A stretch of DNA of 17,419 nt from Thermoanaerobaculales bacterium (GCA_025456385.1 JALOKS010000015.1:1-17419), one strand, 5' to 3'; counted from the stretch's first letter, positions 1 to 7,844 are shown. Notes: a model not told the origin generated them from the sequence alone. Translations and numbers: made by a program.

Positions 1-151
1 TGCTGAGCTGTCGGGCGAGGTTGGACTCGTAGGCCTCCTCGTCCGCGGCCTCGTCCTGGCCCGATGCCGGCGGGGCGCCGAGCACGCAGCAGGCGAGGGC
101 GAGCAGCGCGCACCGGCTCCACCACCCGCCTCGCCTGCGATGTTGGGTCAC
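1..151 (-). CDS. Exported protein, N-terminus only (runs off window)
   Basis: Reading leftward from a GTG at 151, the frame stays open to the window edge for 50 codons. It starts with MTQHRRRGGWWSRC, an Arg-rich n-region, followed by a hydrophobic stretch (ALLALACCVLGAPPASG) and an acidic, polar region (QDEAADEEAYES). This is a textbook signal peptide with likely cleavage after Ala-Ser-Gly. A GGGAGAGG purine run sits about 5 bases before the GTG, which decides the start; the ATG slightly upstream is in another frame and stops at once. The gene begins 51 bases after the alkyl sulfatase stop on the same strand, so the two may be co-transcribed. Too little is visible to name a family. Confidence 0.6.
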   Translation of the reverse strand, partial: MTQHRRRGGWWSRCALLALACCVLGAPPASGQDEAADEEAYESNLARQLS

Positions 152-202
152 GACACCTCTCCCTTCCCGGATCTCGTCATCGGCGGGACGCAAGGACCGA
201 CG

Positions 203-2284
203 TCAGCCGCACGCACCCGGCTGGAGGAGATCGCGCAGCTCGAAGGGCTTGGGCGGGTCGGACGGCCGCTCCGGGGCGCTGCCCGGCAGGATCTCGAAGT
301 CGGGGGTGAAGGGCACGAGAATCGAGCGCAGTTGGTCGAAGCCCGTGCGGTCGCCCTCGAACGTCGCCTTGCCGGCCGCGATCAGGTCGTCGAACGACGC
401 CACGCCCATCATCACCTGGTTGAGGTCGGCGCGGTTCACCGTGACCGTGAGGTCAGGGCTCTTCGCCTGCGCACCCTTGAGCGTGTTCAGCGTCGCGTTG
501 CTCATCTCGATGACGTACTTCTCGCCGTTGTCGGGCGTGACGAGGTTGATCGTGAACGCGATTCCCCCGGCCCGCGTCGGGTCCATGCTGATGGCGACGA
601 AGTCGAGCCACTGCTCGGTCGACATGGCGCGCACCACGTCCGGCCCCGTCGACCGCGGCGGCACACCGCCCGGCTGGCCGTTGCGCAGCTCGAAGGCGCC
701 CTGCAGGAAGGTGTTGCGCACGCTGGTGCTCTCGGCCTGGTAGCCGAGCTGCTCATAGGCGTCGGCGAGCAGCCGGCGCGCCGCCTGGTTCCGCGGCTCG
801 GCGAACACCAGCTTGTTCAGGATCTCGGTCGCGTGCAGGTACTTGCCCTGGGCGACGAGCTCCCCGCCCTTGGCGAGGATTTTCTCGGAGCCGCCCATCA
901 TCTCGACGTAGAGCGGCGCCGAGTCCTTCGGCGACAGCGGGATGAGGTTGGCCGGGTTGCCGTCGAAGTGCCCGATGAACCGGTTGACCACGCCGCGCAC
1001 GTTGTTCTGCACGTCGCCGTGGTAGCTGCGGGCGGCCCAGTTCTGCTGCAGGCTCTTCGGCACCTCGTAAACGTTGTGGATCTCGTTGATCGTGACGCCC
1101 TGGTTGACGTAGTGCAGCGTCTGGTTGTTGAGGTTGGCGTAGGCGTCGCGCTGGGCGCGCATCACTTCCTGGATGCGGTCGTTGCCCCAGCGCGGCCAGC
1201 TGTGCGAGGCGAACATGACCTCGGCCTCCTTGCCGAACGTGTAGAGCGCCTCGTTGATCTCCTTCGACCAGTTGAGCGCGTTGCGCACCGCGGCGCCGCG
1301 CAGCGTGTAGATGTTGTGGATCGTGCCGGTGATCAGCTCCGCCGCCCAGAGCGCCTTGAACTGCGGGAAGTAGGTGTTCATCTGCACCGGCGCCTCGGTG
1401 TCCGGCGCGTTCTGGAACACCATCTCCACGCCGTCGACGGTGATGTTCTCGAAGTCCTCTGTGACGGTCCGGTTGGGCGCGATCAGCCCGGTGCTGCCGT
1501 TGGCGAGGTTCTTGCCGATCGCCTGGTCGACGTGGCCATGGGGATCACGCTGCAGCAGCACCGCGTACTGCCACTGCAGGCGCCGCGACATCGCGTTGCC
1601 GGCGAACACGTTCTCGGAGATCGCCGCCTCGAGGAAGCCTTCGGGAGCGATCACCATGACCTTGCCGCTCGTGACGTCGGCTTCGTCGACCACGCCGCGC
1701 ACGCCGCCGAAGTGGTCGCCGTGCGAGTGCGAGTACACGACAGCCACCACCGGCCGCTCGCCGAGCTTCTCGTTGATGAACTGCAGCGCCGCGCGCGCCG
1801 TCTCCGCGGCGGTCAGCGGGTCGAAGATGATCCAGCCGGTGTCGCCCTTGACGAAGGTGATGTTGGCGAGGTCGTAGCCGCGCACCTGGTAGATGCGGCC
1901 GGGCAGGACCTCATAGAGGCCGTAGGCCATGTTCAGGATGGCCTGGCGCTGCAGCGACGGGTGGATGCTCGCGAAGTCCGCACCCTCTTCAAGCAGCCAC
2001 TGGTAGCTCGCCATGTCCCACGCGACGTTGCCGGCGTCCGCCATGATCTGCGTGTACGGCGGCTCGGCGATGAAGCCCTTCGTGGCTTCCTCGAAGTCGC
2101 GCTGGTCTTCGAAGGGCAACGTGGCTTTCAGGCCGTCGCGCAGCTCGATCGTGAACTTCGAAGGCGCCTTGCCCTGGGGGTCGAAGTGCTCCTGGGCGGC
2201 GACGGACGCTGCGGCGGCGATGCTGAACGCTGCCACCACGCACACAACCCACGACCGAATCCCGAACCCGCTCTCGTTTTTCAT
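203..2284 (-). CDS. Secreted linear alkyl sulfatase (SdsA1/YjcS-type metallo-beta-lactamase fold)
   Basis: Predicted to hydrolyse primary alkyl sulfates such as dodecyl sulfate to alcohol and sulfate in the periplasm or outside the cell. The product is 693 aa. Residues 1-31 are a signal peptide (MKNESGFGIRSWVV..., cleavage near AAA-SVAAQ). The binuclear zinc motif HSHGDH gives H186, H188, D190 and H191. Further ligands E297 (PDTEAP), E316 (AAELI) and H361 (ASHSWP) have the same mutual spacing (19 and 45 residues) as I recall for Pseudomonas SdsA1. Arg329 in the YTLRG motif is a likely sulfate contact. A helical dimerisation domain follows (about 365-495), and residues about 553-668 form an SCP2-like sterol-carrier domain that may hold the alkyl chain. 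All catalytic residues are present and the length is close to the roughly 660 aa family norm. I chose ATG 2284 because AAGGAG lies 9 bases upstream and the signal peptide starts there; a longer in-frame ATG at 2410 lacks both. Confidence 0.95.
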   Translation of the reverse strand: MKNESGFGIRSWVVCVVAAFSIAAAASVAAQEHFDPQGKAPSKFTIELRDGLKATLPFEDQRDFEEATKGFIAEPPYTQIMADAGNVAWDMASYQWLLEEGADFASIHPSLQRQAILNMAYGLYEVLPGRIYQVRGYDLANITFVKGDTGWIIFDPLTAAETARAALQFINEKLGERPVVAVVYSHSHGDHFGGVRGVVDEADVTSGKVMVIAPEGFLEAAISENVFAGNAMSRRLQWQYAVLLQRDPHGHVDQAIGKNLANGSTGLIAPNRTVTEDFENITVDGVEMVFQNAPDTEAPVQMNTYFPQFKALWAAELITGTIHNIYTLRGAAVRNALNWSKEINEALYTFGKEAEVMFASHSWPRWGNDRIQEVMRAQRDAYANLNNQTLHYVNQGVTINEIHNVYEVPKSLQQNWAARSYHGDVQNNVRGVVNRFIGHFDGNPANLIPLSPKDSAPLYVEMMGGSEKILAKGGELVAQGKYLHATEILNKLVFAEPRNQAARRLLADAYEQLGYQAESTSVRNTFLQGAFELRNGQPGGVPPRSTGPDVVRAMSTEQWLDFVAISMDPTRAGGIAFTINLVTPDNGEKYVIEMSNATLNTLKGAQAKSPDLTVTVNRADLNQVMMGVASFDDLIAAGKATFEGDRTGFDQLRSILVPFTPDFEILPGSAPERPSDPPKPFELRDLLQPGACG

Positions 2285-2473
2285 TACCGCTGTCTCCTTG
2301 TGATGTGGTCCCGTCCGGGACGATCCGCTGCTCGCAGGAGCACGCGAACTCAGCCCACGCTGCCGGTCGAGCATGTCAGCCAAAGTAGGGCGCCGCCCCG
2401 ATCTGGTCATGAAGAAGGCCTTAAAGTCCTGTGAATCACGAGCGGTACCTGAACCATCCGGGGTGACTGCACG
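2285..2473. other. Intergenic gap between mltF-like gene and alkyl sulfatase
   Basis: A 189-base gap, the longest in the window, upstream of the alkyl sulfatase. It presumably carries that gene's own promoter, but I see no -35/-10 pair with good spacing. A TACTTT hexamer occurs on the minus strand, but no matching -35 sits 16-18 bases before it. I found no T-tract terminator for the gene that ends at 2474. Confidence 0.4.
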
Positions 2474-4045
2474 CTAAGGGCTCGAGGGGGCCGGACCCCC
2501 TCTCCCGGCGGTGCGCTGTGCGCGCTCACCGCGTCGTTCCTCGGCCATGCGGAAGGCGAGATAGAGCTTGTAGATGTTGCCGACGTACTGCACGGTCTCA
2601 CGGCCGATGACGCGCGCGACGGAGAGCTCGACGTTGTCGAACCAGAGGTTCGGATCCAGCCCCTGCTCCGTGGTCTCCCGGCGGAGGCGCCGGATCCGGG
2701 TCTGCCCCCCGTTGTAGGACGCCAGGGCGAAGAAGACCCGATTCAGCTCGGTGACCTCCGGCTCCTCCACCGTGTCCATCAGGAGCCGGAAGTACTTGGC
2801 GCCGGCGTGGATGTTGGGCTCGAGGAGGGTGATGTCACCGACGTTCATCCAGTCCCCGGTCGAGCGCAGGAGCTGCATGACGCCGATCGCGCCCGCCGGG
2901 CTGCGAACGCTCTGGTCGAGCCGCGACTCCTGGTACGCGAGCGCCGTCAGCAGGACGGGGTCGAGACGGTAGGTGGCACCGTACTTCTCGAACAGCGGTC
3001 TCGTCTGCTCGAAGCGCCGCTGATCGGCGGACACGGTCGCCCCGCGAACCCAGTTGGTGCTCTGAAGGTACCTCCGGAACAGGATGTTCCCGTACTTGGT
3101 GCGGTGGCGGCGCGGGGTCAGGAAGTCGTTCAGCACCCCTTCGAGCCGCGGGCTGTCCTTGCGGAAGGCCCACGCGAGGTCCTGCTCGGCCGCCACCACC
3201 ACGTCCGGGTGGACCTCGAGGTTCGAGAACACCTGGCCCCAGAACTCCGCCAGGTACCGGTCGACCACCGTCATCGGGATCAGACCGGCCTGCACCATGT
3301 CGAGCACCTCATCGGCTTCGAGGGGCTCCTCGATCGTCACGACGTCGATCGGGGCGAGCCCCCGGGCCTCGAAGCTCCGGTTGAGCGCGGCGAGGGACTC
3401 CCGGTAGCTGCTCGCCGCCTGGACGACCACCTCCCTCCCCGACAGGTCCTCGACCGAGCGCACACCCGGAACGCCCGGCGCCGTGCAGACGATCTCCTCC
3501 GAATCCCGGATCAGGGGTCGCGAGAAGTCGACGACCTCACGCCGCGCTTCGGTGACCGTCATGCCTCCGGCGGCGATGTCGCCGATGCCCTCGACCAGCC
3601 AGGGGATCAACCGATCCCGTGGCGTCGGAATGAAGACGACGTGGACCAGTCGGGTCCGCAACCTTTCCCGCCGGTTGATCTCCTGCTCGAGGTCCCGGCC
3701 CAGCGCCGCGACGATGCCGCGTTTGCTGGCGCCGTCGAGGAAGAAGTTGGTCATCGAGTAGGGGACCAGGATCCGCACCATCCTCCGCTCGACCATGCCG
3801 TCGTAGTCGCCCTTCCAGGGCGCGAGGGCGACGCTGAGGTCGTCCTCGGGGAGCGCCCCCGAAGGGCCGATCGGCTCGGGGTCGGCCTCGTCCGCCGGCA
3901 GCTCCGCGGCAGGCTCCCCCGGATCCGCAACGGGTCCCCCGGCCGCGGCATCCGGGGGCTCGTCGCTGCAGGCGACGAGCATGCCGGCGCCCAGCAGCAG
4001 CATGGTGAGCATCGCCAGCAGCCCGGTCGACAGGTGTGTTTTCAT
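2474..4045 (-). CDS. MltF-like lipoprotein: solute-binding domain plus lytic transglycosylase
   Basis: Membrane-bound lytic transglycosylase F type, 523 aa. It should cleave the MurNAc-GlcNAc bond of peptidoglycan, releasing 1,6-anhydro muropeptides. The signal ends in a lipobox with Cys26 (MLVAC), followed by an acidic Ala/Pro/Glu linker to about residue 75. Residues about 85-310 are a periplasmic binding protein domain of the SBP_bac_3 type (features: RILVPYSMTNFF, DIAAGGMTVTEARREVVDFS, VEDLSGREVVVQ). Residues about 350-500 are the SLT domain: catalytic Glu373 in AYQESRLDQ, GAIGVMQLL at 386-393, and ASYNGG at 442-447. In E. coli MltF the binding-type domain regulates the transglycosylase allosterically, and the same is plausible here. 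ATG 4045 starts the lipoprotein signal and follows a GGGGAAGGA run; an upstream ATG at 4339 would overlap the regulator gene and add non-signal residues. The Arg-rich tail after 500 is unconserved-looking. The assignment is firm; the exact subtype is not. Confidence 0.93.
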   Translation of the reverse strand: MKTHLSTGLLAMLTMLLLGAGMLVACSDEPPDAAAGGPVADPGEPAAELPADEADPEPIGPSGALPEDDLSVALAPWKGDYDGMVERRMVRILVPYSMTNFFLDGASKRGIVAALGRDLEQEINRRERLRTRLVHVVFIPTPRDRLIPWLVEGIGDIAAGGMTVTEARREVVDFSRPLIRDSEEIVCTAPGVPGVRSVEDLSGREVVVQAASSYRESLAALNRSFEARGLAPIDVVTIEEPLEADEVLDMVQAGLIPMTVVDRYLAEFWGQVFSNLEVHPDVVVAAEQDLAWAFRKDSPRLEGVLNDFLTPRRHRTKYGNILFRRYLQSTNWVRGATVSADQRRFEQTRPLFEKYGATYRLDPVLLTALAYQESRLDQSVRSPAGAIGVMQLLRSTGDWMNVGDITLLEPNIHAGAKYFRLLMDTVEEPEVTELNRVFFALASYNGGQTRIRRLRRETTEQGLDPNLWFDNVELSVARVIGRETVQYVGNIYKLYLAFRMAEERRGERAQRTAGRGGPAPSSP

Positions 4046-4127
4046 CGTCCTTCCCCGCTCCTGCCTGGTCCAGTCGTTCCCCAGCGGCGGCGCCCACTCT
4101 GAGCGCAGGGGGTCGGCGGAGTCAGGA

Positions 4128-4151
4128 ATGAAACATGAAATCGCTGTGAAA
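4128..4151. promoter_or_regulatory. Three spaced (A/G)TGAAA repeats upstream of mltF-like gene
   Basis: On the plus strand ATGAAA occurs at 4128-4133 and 4135-4140, and GTGAAA at 4146-4151, in the 124-base gap between the regulator stop and the mltF-like start. Direct hexamer repeats with 7- and 11-base steps are the kind of site OmpR/CadC-type winged-helix proteins can use, and the encoded regulator ends only 19 bases away. It is an AT-rich island in GC-rich DNA, so it may equally be part of a promoter. No function is demonstrated. Confidence 0.25.
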
Positions 4152-4169
4152 GCCGATTGCGGTCGCGGA

Positions 4170-7088
4170 TCAGAGTGCCTCGAGCAGCGTCCTCGCGTCG
4201 ACCAGGTCCGGGGTGTCGAAGCCTTCGGTGAATCGGCGGTAGACCGCAGACAGCGTGTCGCGAGCTTCGGCGCTTCGGTTCGAGCCGTGCAGCAGCCTGG
4301 CCAGGCCGGTGGCGGCACGAAGCTCCAGTGACAGCGCACCCTGCGCGCGCGCCACGGCGAGACCCTGCCGATAGCATTGCTCGGCCGACTCGTGGTCGCC
4401 GGCGCAGCGCAGCAGCTCGCCGCGCACCCGGTGGATCTCGGCCTCCCAGAAGCGTTCGCCGCTGAGCTCGGCGAACTCCATCGCCCGGTCGAGGGCTGCC
4501 AGGCCGTCGGCGGCCGCCGCGCGCGCCAGGTGGGCTTCGGCGAGCACGGTGAGGAGCAGGCTCATGCAATGGCGGGTGCCGCTCGACTCGGCATCGGCGA
4601 CTCCGCGGCCCATCCGCGCGACCGCCTGCTCGACGCTCCCGCCCGTGAGCAGGAGCCAACCCTCACCGGCGGAGGTGGCCGCGTACGGCCACGAGATGCC
4701 GTACTCCTCGAGGGTGCCGGTGATCTGCCGCTGCAGATCCTCGACGGCCTCGGACTCGCGACGGAAGAGCGCCGCGACCATGGCCAGGCCCATTCCGGTC
4801 AGGCTCCCGAACGGCGTGGAGCTCCGTTGGAGCGCTGCGCGGATCTTGTCGCGGGATTCGTCCGGCCGTCCTGCCAGCCACGACGCCCAACCGGACTTCA
4901 GGTACGCGAAGGCCCCGAAATCGTGGGGGAAGTCCACGGCGAGCCTCATCGGGTCCACCCCGGCCACCGCGTCGAGGCCCTCCGCCGCCTCGCGGATCGC
5001 CCGCTCCGGCTCGCCGCGCAGCACCGCCTCGCACGTCAGGACCATTCGGAAGTGAGACCTGAGGACCGGGTCGTCCACGTCCGCGGCCAGCCGCCGCGAC
5101 TCCTCCGCGAGCTCGCGGGCAGCGTCCAGCTCGCCCGCGGCCAGGCTCCGGGCCGCCCGGTAGCCGAGGCCGACGAGCTGGAGCTCGACGCGACCGAGCC
5201 GCTGGCTGAGCTCGACGGCGCGCGCCGTGTTGGCCACCTGCTCCTCGCCGGTGTAGCCGGCGGCGGCGATGAACGCTCGCGCGATCCTGTGCCGGAGCTT
5301 CACCTCGCTCAGGTCCCGCTCCTCGGACTCGGGCTCTCGCAGCAGCAGCTCGAGGGCGTGCTTGAGATAATCGAGCGCCTCGCCGGTCGCGAAACGGCGT
5401 TGGACCCCGTCCGCGGCCAGCGCGAGAAAGTGGATCGCGCGCTCCGTGTTCCTCCCACGTTCGAAGTGGATCGCCAGCTCGGCCGCGATCTCACCGTGGT
5501 GGCCCGCGTAACGCCGCTCCAGCAGGGTTGCGATCCGGGCGTGAAGACGCTGCCGCCGTCCGGGCGAGAGACGGGCGTAGACGATGCCTCGGAACTTGGA
5601 GTGACGGAACTGGTACCGCCGGCTTTCGGAGCCGTCCGGCCAGCTCGCGCCGGCCGCGGGCTCGATGAAGCGGCCCCACCCGGCGAGCCGTCCGCACACG
5701 GCTTCCACGGCTTCGACCCCGGTGTCGAGCGCGGCGGCGACCTCTTCGTCCGAGAAGACCTGACCGGCGACGCTGGCCGCCTCGAGCACCGCGACCTCCT
5801 CGTCCTGCATCCCCTCGAGCTGGCCCTCGACGACCGCCTTCAGGCCGTCAGGGAGCCGGGCGTCGATCGACGCGAGATCGACCGTGAGCTGCCAGCCCGC
5901 GCCGTCCGCAGCGAGCCAGCCCTCCGACACCATGTAGTCGGCCGCGACCCCGACGAAGAGCGGGTTGCCGTCGCTGTGATCGTGGATCAGTTGCGACAGC
6001 GGGCGTCGCCACCGGGAGTCGCCGAATCGACCGCTGATGATGCTCTCGACGGCATCGGCGCCGAGCGGCTCCAGCGCCAGCTCATGAGCCGTCTTCTGCA
6101 CCACGAGCTGCCTCTTCAACCGCCCGATCGGATGATCCTTGATGGCCACCTCCACCGGCCGGTAGGTCGCGATCACCAGCAGCCTCGCCGGTTCGGTCCG
6201 CCGCGCGACCGCGCTGACAAGATCGACCGTCGCGGGGTCGCTCCAGTGCAGGTCCTCGAGCCACACGACCAGGGGCCGGTCGGCCGCGAGGGCCTCGACG
6301 GCGACGCAGAACTCCCGCAGCATCCGCGCCGGCGACCCGGGGAGCGGGGGCTTCCGCTCCGTCTCGTCAGCTGCTCCGAGCCACGGCAGGTGGGCGATCC
6401 AGGTCGGAGCGTAGCGCTCCAGGATCCGCTGCAGCGTGCCCCCCCGCGCCTCGCGGGTGAGCCGGTCGAGCGCATCGAGCACCGGCAGGTACGCCTCGTG
6501 GGCCCCGAGCAGCTCGACGCACTGGCCCCCTCCTGCGAAGTGGACGTTCCGTGGGTCGGCCCGCAGCCCGTCGAGGAATGCCCTCAGCAGCGTCGTCTTG
6601 CCGATTCCCGCATCGCCGGTGACGAACACCAGCTGGCGCTCGCCCGCGGCGGCCCGGGCAAACAGCTCGTGGAGGTGCTGCAGCTCGGCCTCGCGTCCGA
6701 TCATCGCCGGCCGGGCGCGACCCGTGGCGAACCCGCGCTCCGTCCCCGCGGCCCCGTTCCGATCCACGCGCTCGAGCGCGGCGATGAATCGGAACCCGCG
6801 CCGGTGGACCGTCTGGATGAAGCGCGGCTCCTGGGCATCGTCGCCGAGCGCCTGCCGCAGCTCGCGGATCGCCTGGTTGAGGCTCCCCGGCGTAACGGCG
6901 ACGTCCGCCCACACGTTGTCCAGCAGCTCGTCCTTCGTCAGCAGCCGGCCCGGATTCTCGGCCATGAACCGCATCAGCTGCCAGGTCTTGGGCCGCAGCT
7001 CGACCGGCTCGTCCCCGCGCCACAGGCGCTCCGACTCCAGGTCCAGGGTGAAGGGATCGAATACCAGGTTCGCCGGGCTCGCGCGCAT
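4170..7088 (-). CDS. CadC/OmpR-type winged-helix regulator with STAND-like ATPase and TPR repeats
   Basis: A 972-aa cytosolic transcription factor. Residues 8-104 are an OmpR/PhoB-type winged helix (FDPFTLDLESERLWRG, RPKTWQLMRFM, GSLNQAIRELRQALG, IQTVHRRGFRF). Residues about 128-400 are a predicted ATPase: Walker A GDAGIGKTT at 158-166, Walker B LVVWLEDLHW at 273-282, sensor-like LLVIATYRP at 303-311, and HSDGNPLF at 371-378. Residues about 500-972 are Ala/Leu/Glu-rich paired helices of TPR type, as in MalT and AfsR-like proteins. There is no receiver domain, no phosphorylatable Asp module and no membrane segment, so signalling is probably by ligand or protein binding to the TPR part with ATP-driven assembly. 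The only ATG that keeps the winged helix complete is 7088; it has no Shine-Dalgarno. The mltF-like gene follows 124 bases downstream, and the other neighbour (85-aa exported protein) is divergent. Confidence 0.9.
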   Translation of the reverse strand: MRASPANLVFDPFTLDLESERLWRGDEPVELRPKTWQLMRFMAENPGRLLTKDELLDNVWADVAVTPGSLNQAIRELRQALGDDAQEPRFIQTVHRRGFRFIAALERVDRNGAAGTERGFATGRARPAMIGREAELQHLHELFARAAAGERQLVFVTGDAGIGKTTLLRAFLDGLRADPRNVHFAGGGQCVELLGAHEAYLPVLDALDRLTREARGGTLQRILERYAPTWIAHLPWLGAADETERKPPLPGSPARMLREFCVAVEALAADRPLVVWLEDLHWSDPATVDLVSAVARRTEPARLLVIATYRPVEVAIKDHPIGRLKRQLVVQKTAHELALEPLGADAVESIISGRFGDSRWRRPLSQLIHDHSDGNPLFVGVAADYMVSEGWLAADGAGWQLTVDLASIDARLPDGLKAVVEGQLEGMQDEEVAVLEAASVAGQVFSDEEVAAALDTGVEAVEAVCGRLAGWGRFIEPAAGASWPDGSESRRYQFRHSKFRGIVYARLSPGRRQRLHARIATLLERRYAGHHGEIAAELAIHFERGRNTERAIHFLALAADGVQRRFATGEALDYLKHALELLLREPESEERDLSEVKLRHRIARAFIAAAGYTGEEQVANTARAVELSQRLGRVELQLVGLGYRAARSLAAGELDAARELAEESRRLAADVDDPVLRSHFRMVLTCEAVLRGEPERAIREAAEGLDAVAGVDPMRLAVDFPHDFGAFAYLKSGWASWLAGRPDESRDKIRAALQRSSTPFGSLTGMGLAMVAALFRRESEAVEDLQRQITGTLEEYGISWPYAATSAGEGWLLLTGGSVEQAVARMGRGVADAESSGTRHCMSLLLTVLAEAHLARAAAADGLAALDRAMEFAELSGERFWEAEIHRVRGELLRCAGDHESAEQCYRQGLAVARAQGALSLELRAATGLARLLHGSNRSAEARDTLSAVYRRFTEGFDTPDLVDARTLLEAL

Positions 7089-7096
7089 TCAGGCGG

Positions 7097-7125
7097 ATGG
7101 TACTGTGGCGGTCCGTTTTCATCAA
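7097..7125 (-). promoter_or_regulatory. Candidate promoter for the regulator, possibly leaderless
   Basis: Reading on the minus strand, TTGATG (7125-7120) and TACCAT (7102-7097) are separated by exactly 17 bases. Only 8 bases lie between TACCAT and the ATG at 7088, so transcription would start at or one base before the start codon. This fits the absence of any Shine-Dalgarno. Each hexamer matches its sigma-70 consensus at only four of six positions, so this is a suggestion. Confidence 0.35.
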
Positions 7126-7149
7126 TCTGTCACGACTTCTTGATGACAG
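7119..7149. promoter_or_regulatory. Interlocked inverted repeats, candidate operator
   Basis: TCATCAA at 7119-7125 is the exact inverse complement of TTGATGA at 7140-7146 (14-base spacer). Inside and overlapping, CTGTCA at 7128-7133 is the inverse complement of TGACAG at 7144-7149. The left arm covers the -35 hexamer proposed for the regulator. The site lies in the 161-base gap between the divergent regulator and 85-aa protein genes, where an autoregulatory site would be expected. The repeats are seen directly; the binding protein is inferred. Confidence 0.4.
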
Positions 7150-7249
7150 GCCGACTGCGCAGACCGATGCTGCAGGTGGTCACCAGCGGTCGGGAAATTC
7201 CGTGCATCCGGTCCGACCTCGTGATCAGGGGATTGGTGTCGAGGTGTCC

Positions 7250-7507
7250 ATGAATCCGAATCGATCGAGGCGCTGGTGCCTCGCCCTTGCCGTGCTCGCG
7301 GTCGGAGCCGCCTCCGTCCCGACGGCGCTCGCCGGCGCCGCCGAGGACGGTCTCAACGGCACGTGGTTCTTCGTCCGCAGCTTCGGCGTCGGCGCCGGCG
7401 TCCAGAGGGTCGACATCCGGGTCAGGGAGTTCGAAGGCGACTCGTACACCGCCCGCGGAAGCTCCTCGCAGATCGGGGCGCTCCTGTGTCTGGAGGCCGC
7501 GCTGTGA
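7250..7507 (+). CDS. Small exported protein, unknown function
   Basis: 85 aa. Residues 1-30 form a signal peptide (MNPNRSRRWC, then LALAVLAVGAASV, cleavage near ALAGA-AED). The mature part is only about 55 residues, starting with GLNGTWFFVRSFGVG and running to SSSQIGALLCLEAAL, with beta-type alternation (VQRVDIRVREFEG). The NGTWFF start is reminiscent of lipocalin-like or LPS-assembly small barrels, but the chain stops too early for a whole barrel, so it may be a truncated gene. The other two frames downstream show no obvious continuation. ATG 7250 has GAGGTG about 3 bases before it. The gene is divergent from the large regulator across the inverted repeats, so it is a natural candidate for its control. 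I do not recognise the family. Confidence 0.5.
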   Translation: MNPNRSRRWCLALAVLAVGAASVPTALAGAAEDGLNGTWFFVRSFGVGAGVQRVDIRVREFEGDSYTARGSSSQIGALLCLEAAL

Positions 7508-7628
7508 GGCAGGGCGGGCGGAGGACTTCATTTCAAAGGGCAGGAACGAGTGACGGCGCGACACCGTCAGCGACTTTCGGACTGCGGTCGGTGATGACGG
7601 AGTCCGGCGGTTCGAAGGAGGAATGATC

Positions 7629-7844
7629 GTGGATCTGCCGTCGTGGCGCGCCTTTCTCGTCAGCCTGAGCGGTGATGCGGACCCTTCCGAAGAGGTGTTC
7701 TTCGGGCGGGTCGAGCACGTGCAGACGGGTCGCCGGGCGACGTTCTCGTCCCCGGGCGAGCTGCAGGCGTTCATGGCCCTCGTGCTCGACGAGAACGAGC
7801 TACAGACCCGGCCCGGTGCCACCGGGGAGCCCGATCCCTCATGA
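7629..7844 (+). CDS. Small conserved-looking hypothetical protein
   Basis: 71 aa with no signal peptide or membrane segment, so probably cytosolic. The centre reads EEVFFGRVEHVQTGRRATFSS followed by PGELQAFMALVLDE: two beta strands with a charged turn, then a helix. I recall similar tiny proteins pairing a 'GRVEHVQSG' strand with a 'SLEELLAFL' helix in several high-GC phyla, but know no function. A strong AAGGAGG sits at 7616-7622. It leaves only one base before the ATG at 7623 but a normal seven bases before the GTG at 7629, so I prefer the GTG (the ATG would add two residues). The stop TGA overlaps an ATG at 7841. Gap to the upstream gene is 121 bases; the next start is 95 bases downstream. 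Confidence 0.6.
   Translation: MDLPSWRAFLVSLSGDADPSEEVFFGRVEHVQTGRRATFSSPGELQAFMALVLDENELQTRPGATGEPDPS

Noticed and set aside
140..2434. A 764-codon open frame on the plus strand opposite the alkyl sulfatase
   Set aside because: It is rich in Arg, Val, His and Asp with no recognisable domain, and arises from GC-rich codon bias opposite a gene whose catalytic residues are all intact.
4377..7253. A 958-codon open frame on the plus strand opposite the regulator
   Set aside because: Low-complexity Arg/Glu/Leu/Pro composition and no motif; the minus strand carries a winged helix, Walker A and Walker B.
7551..7569. Hairpin TGACGG-7 nt-CCGTCA as a terminator for the 85-aa gene
   Set aside because: The stem is only 6 bp and no T-tract follows.
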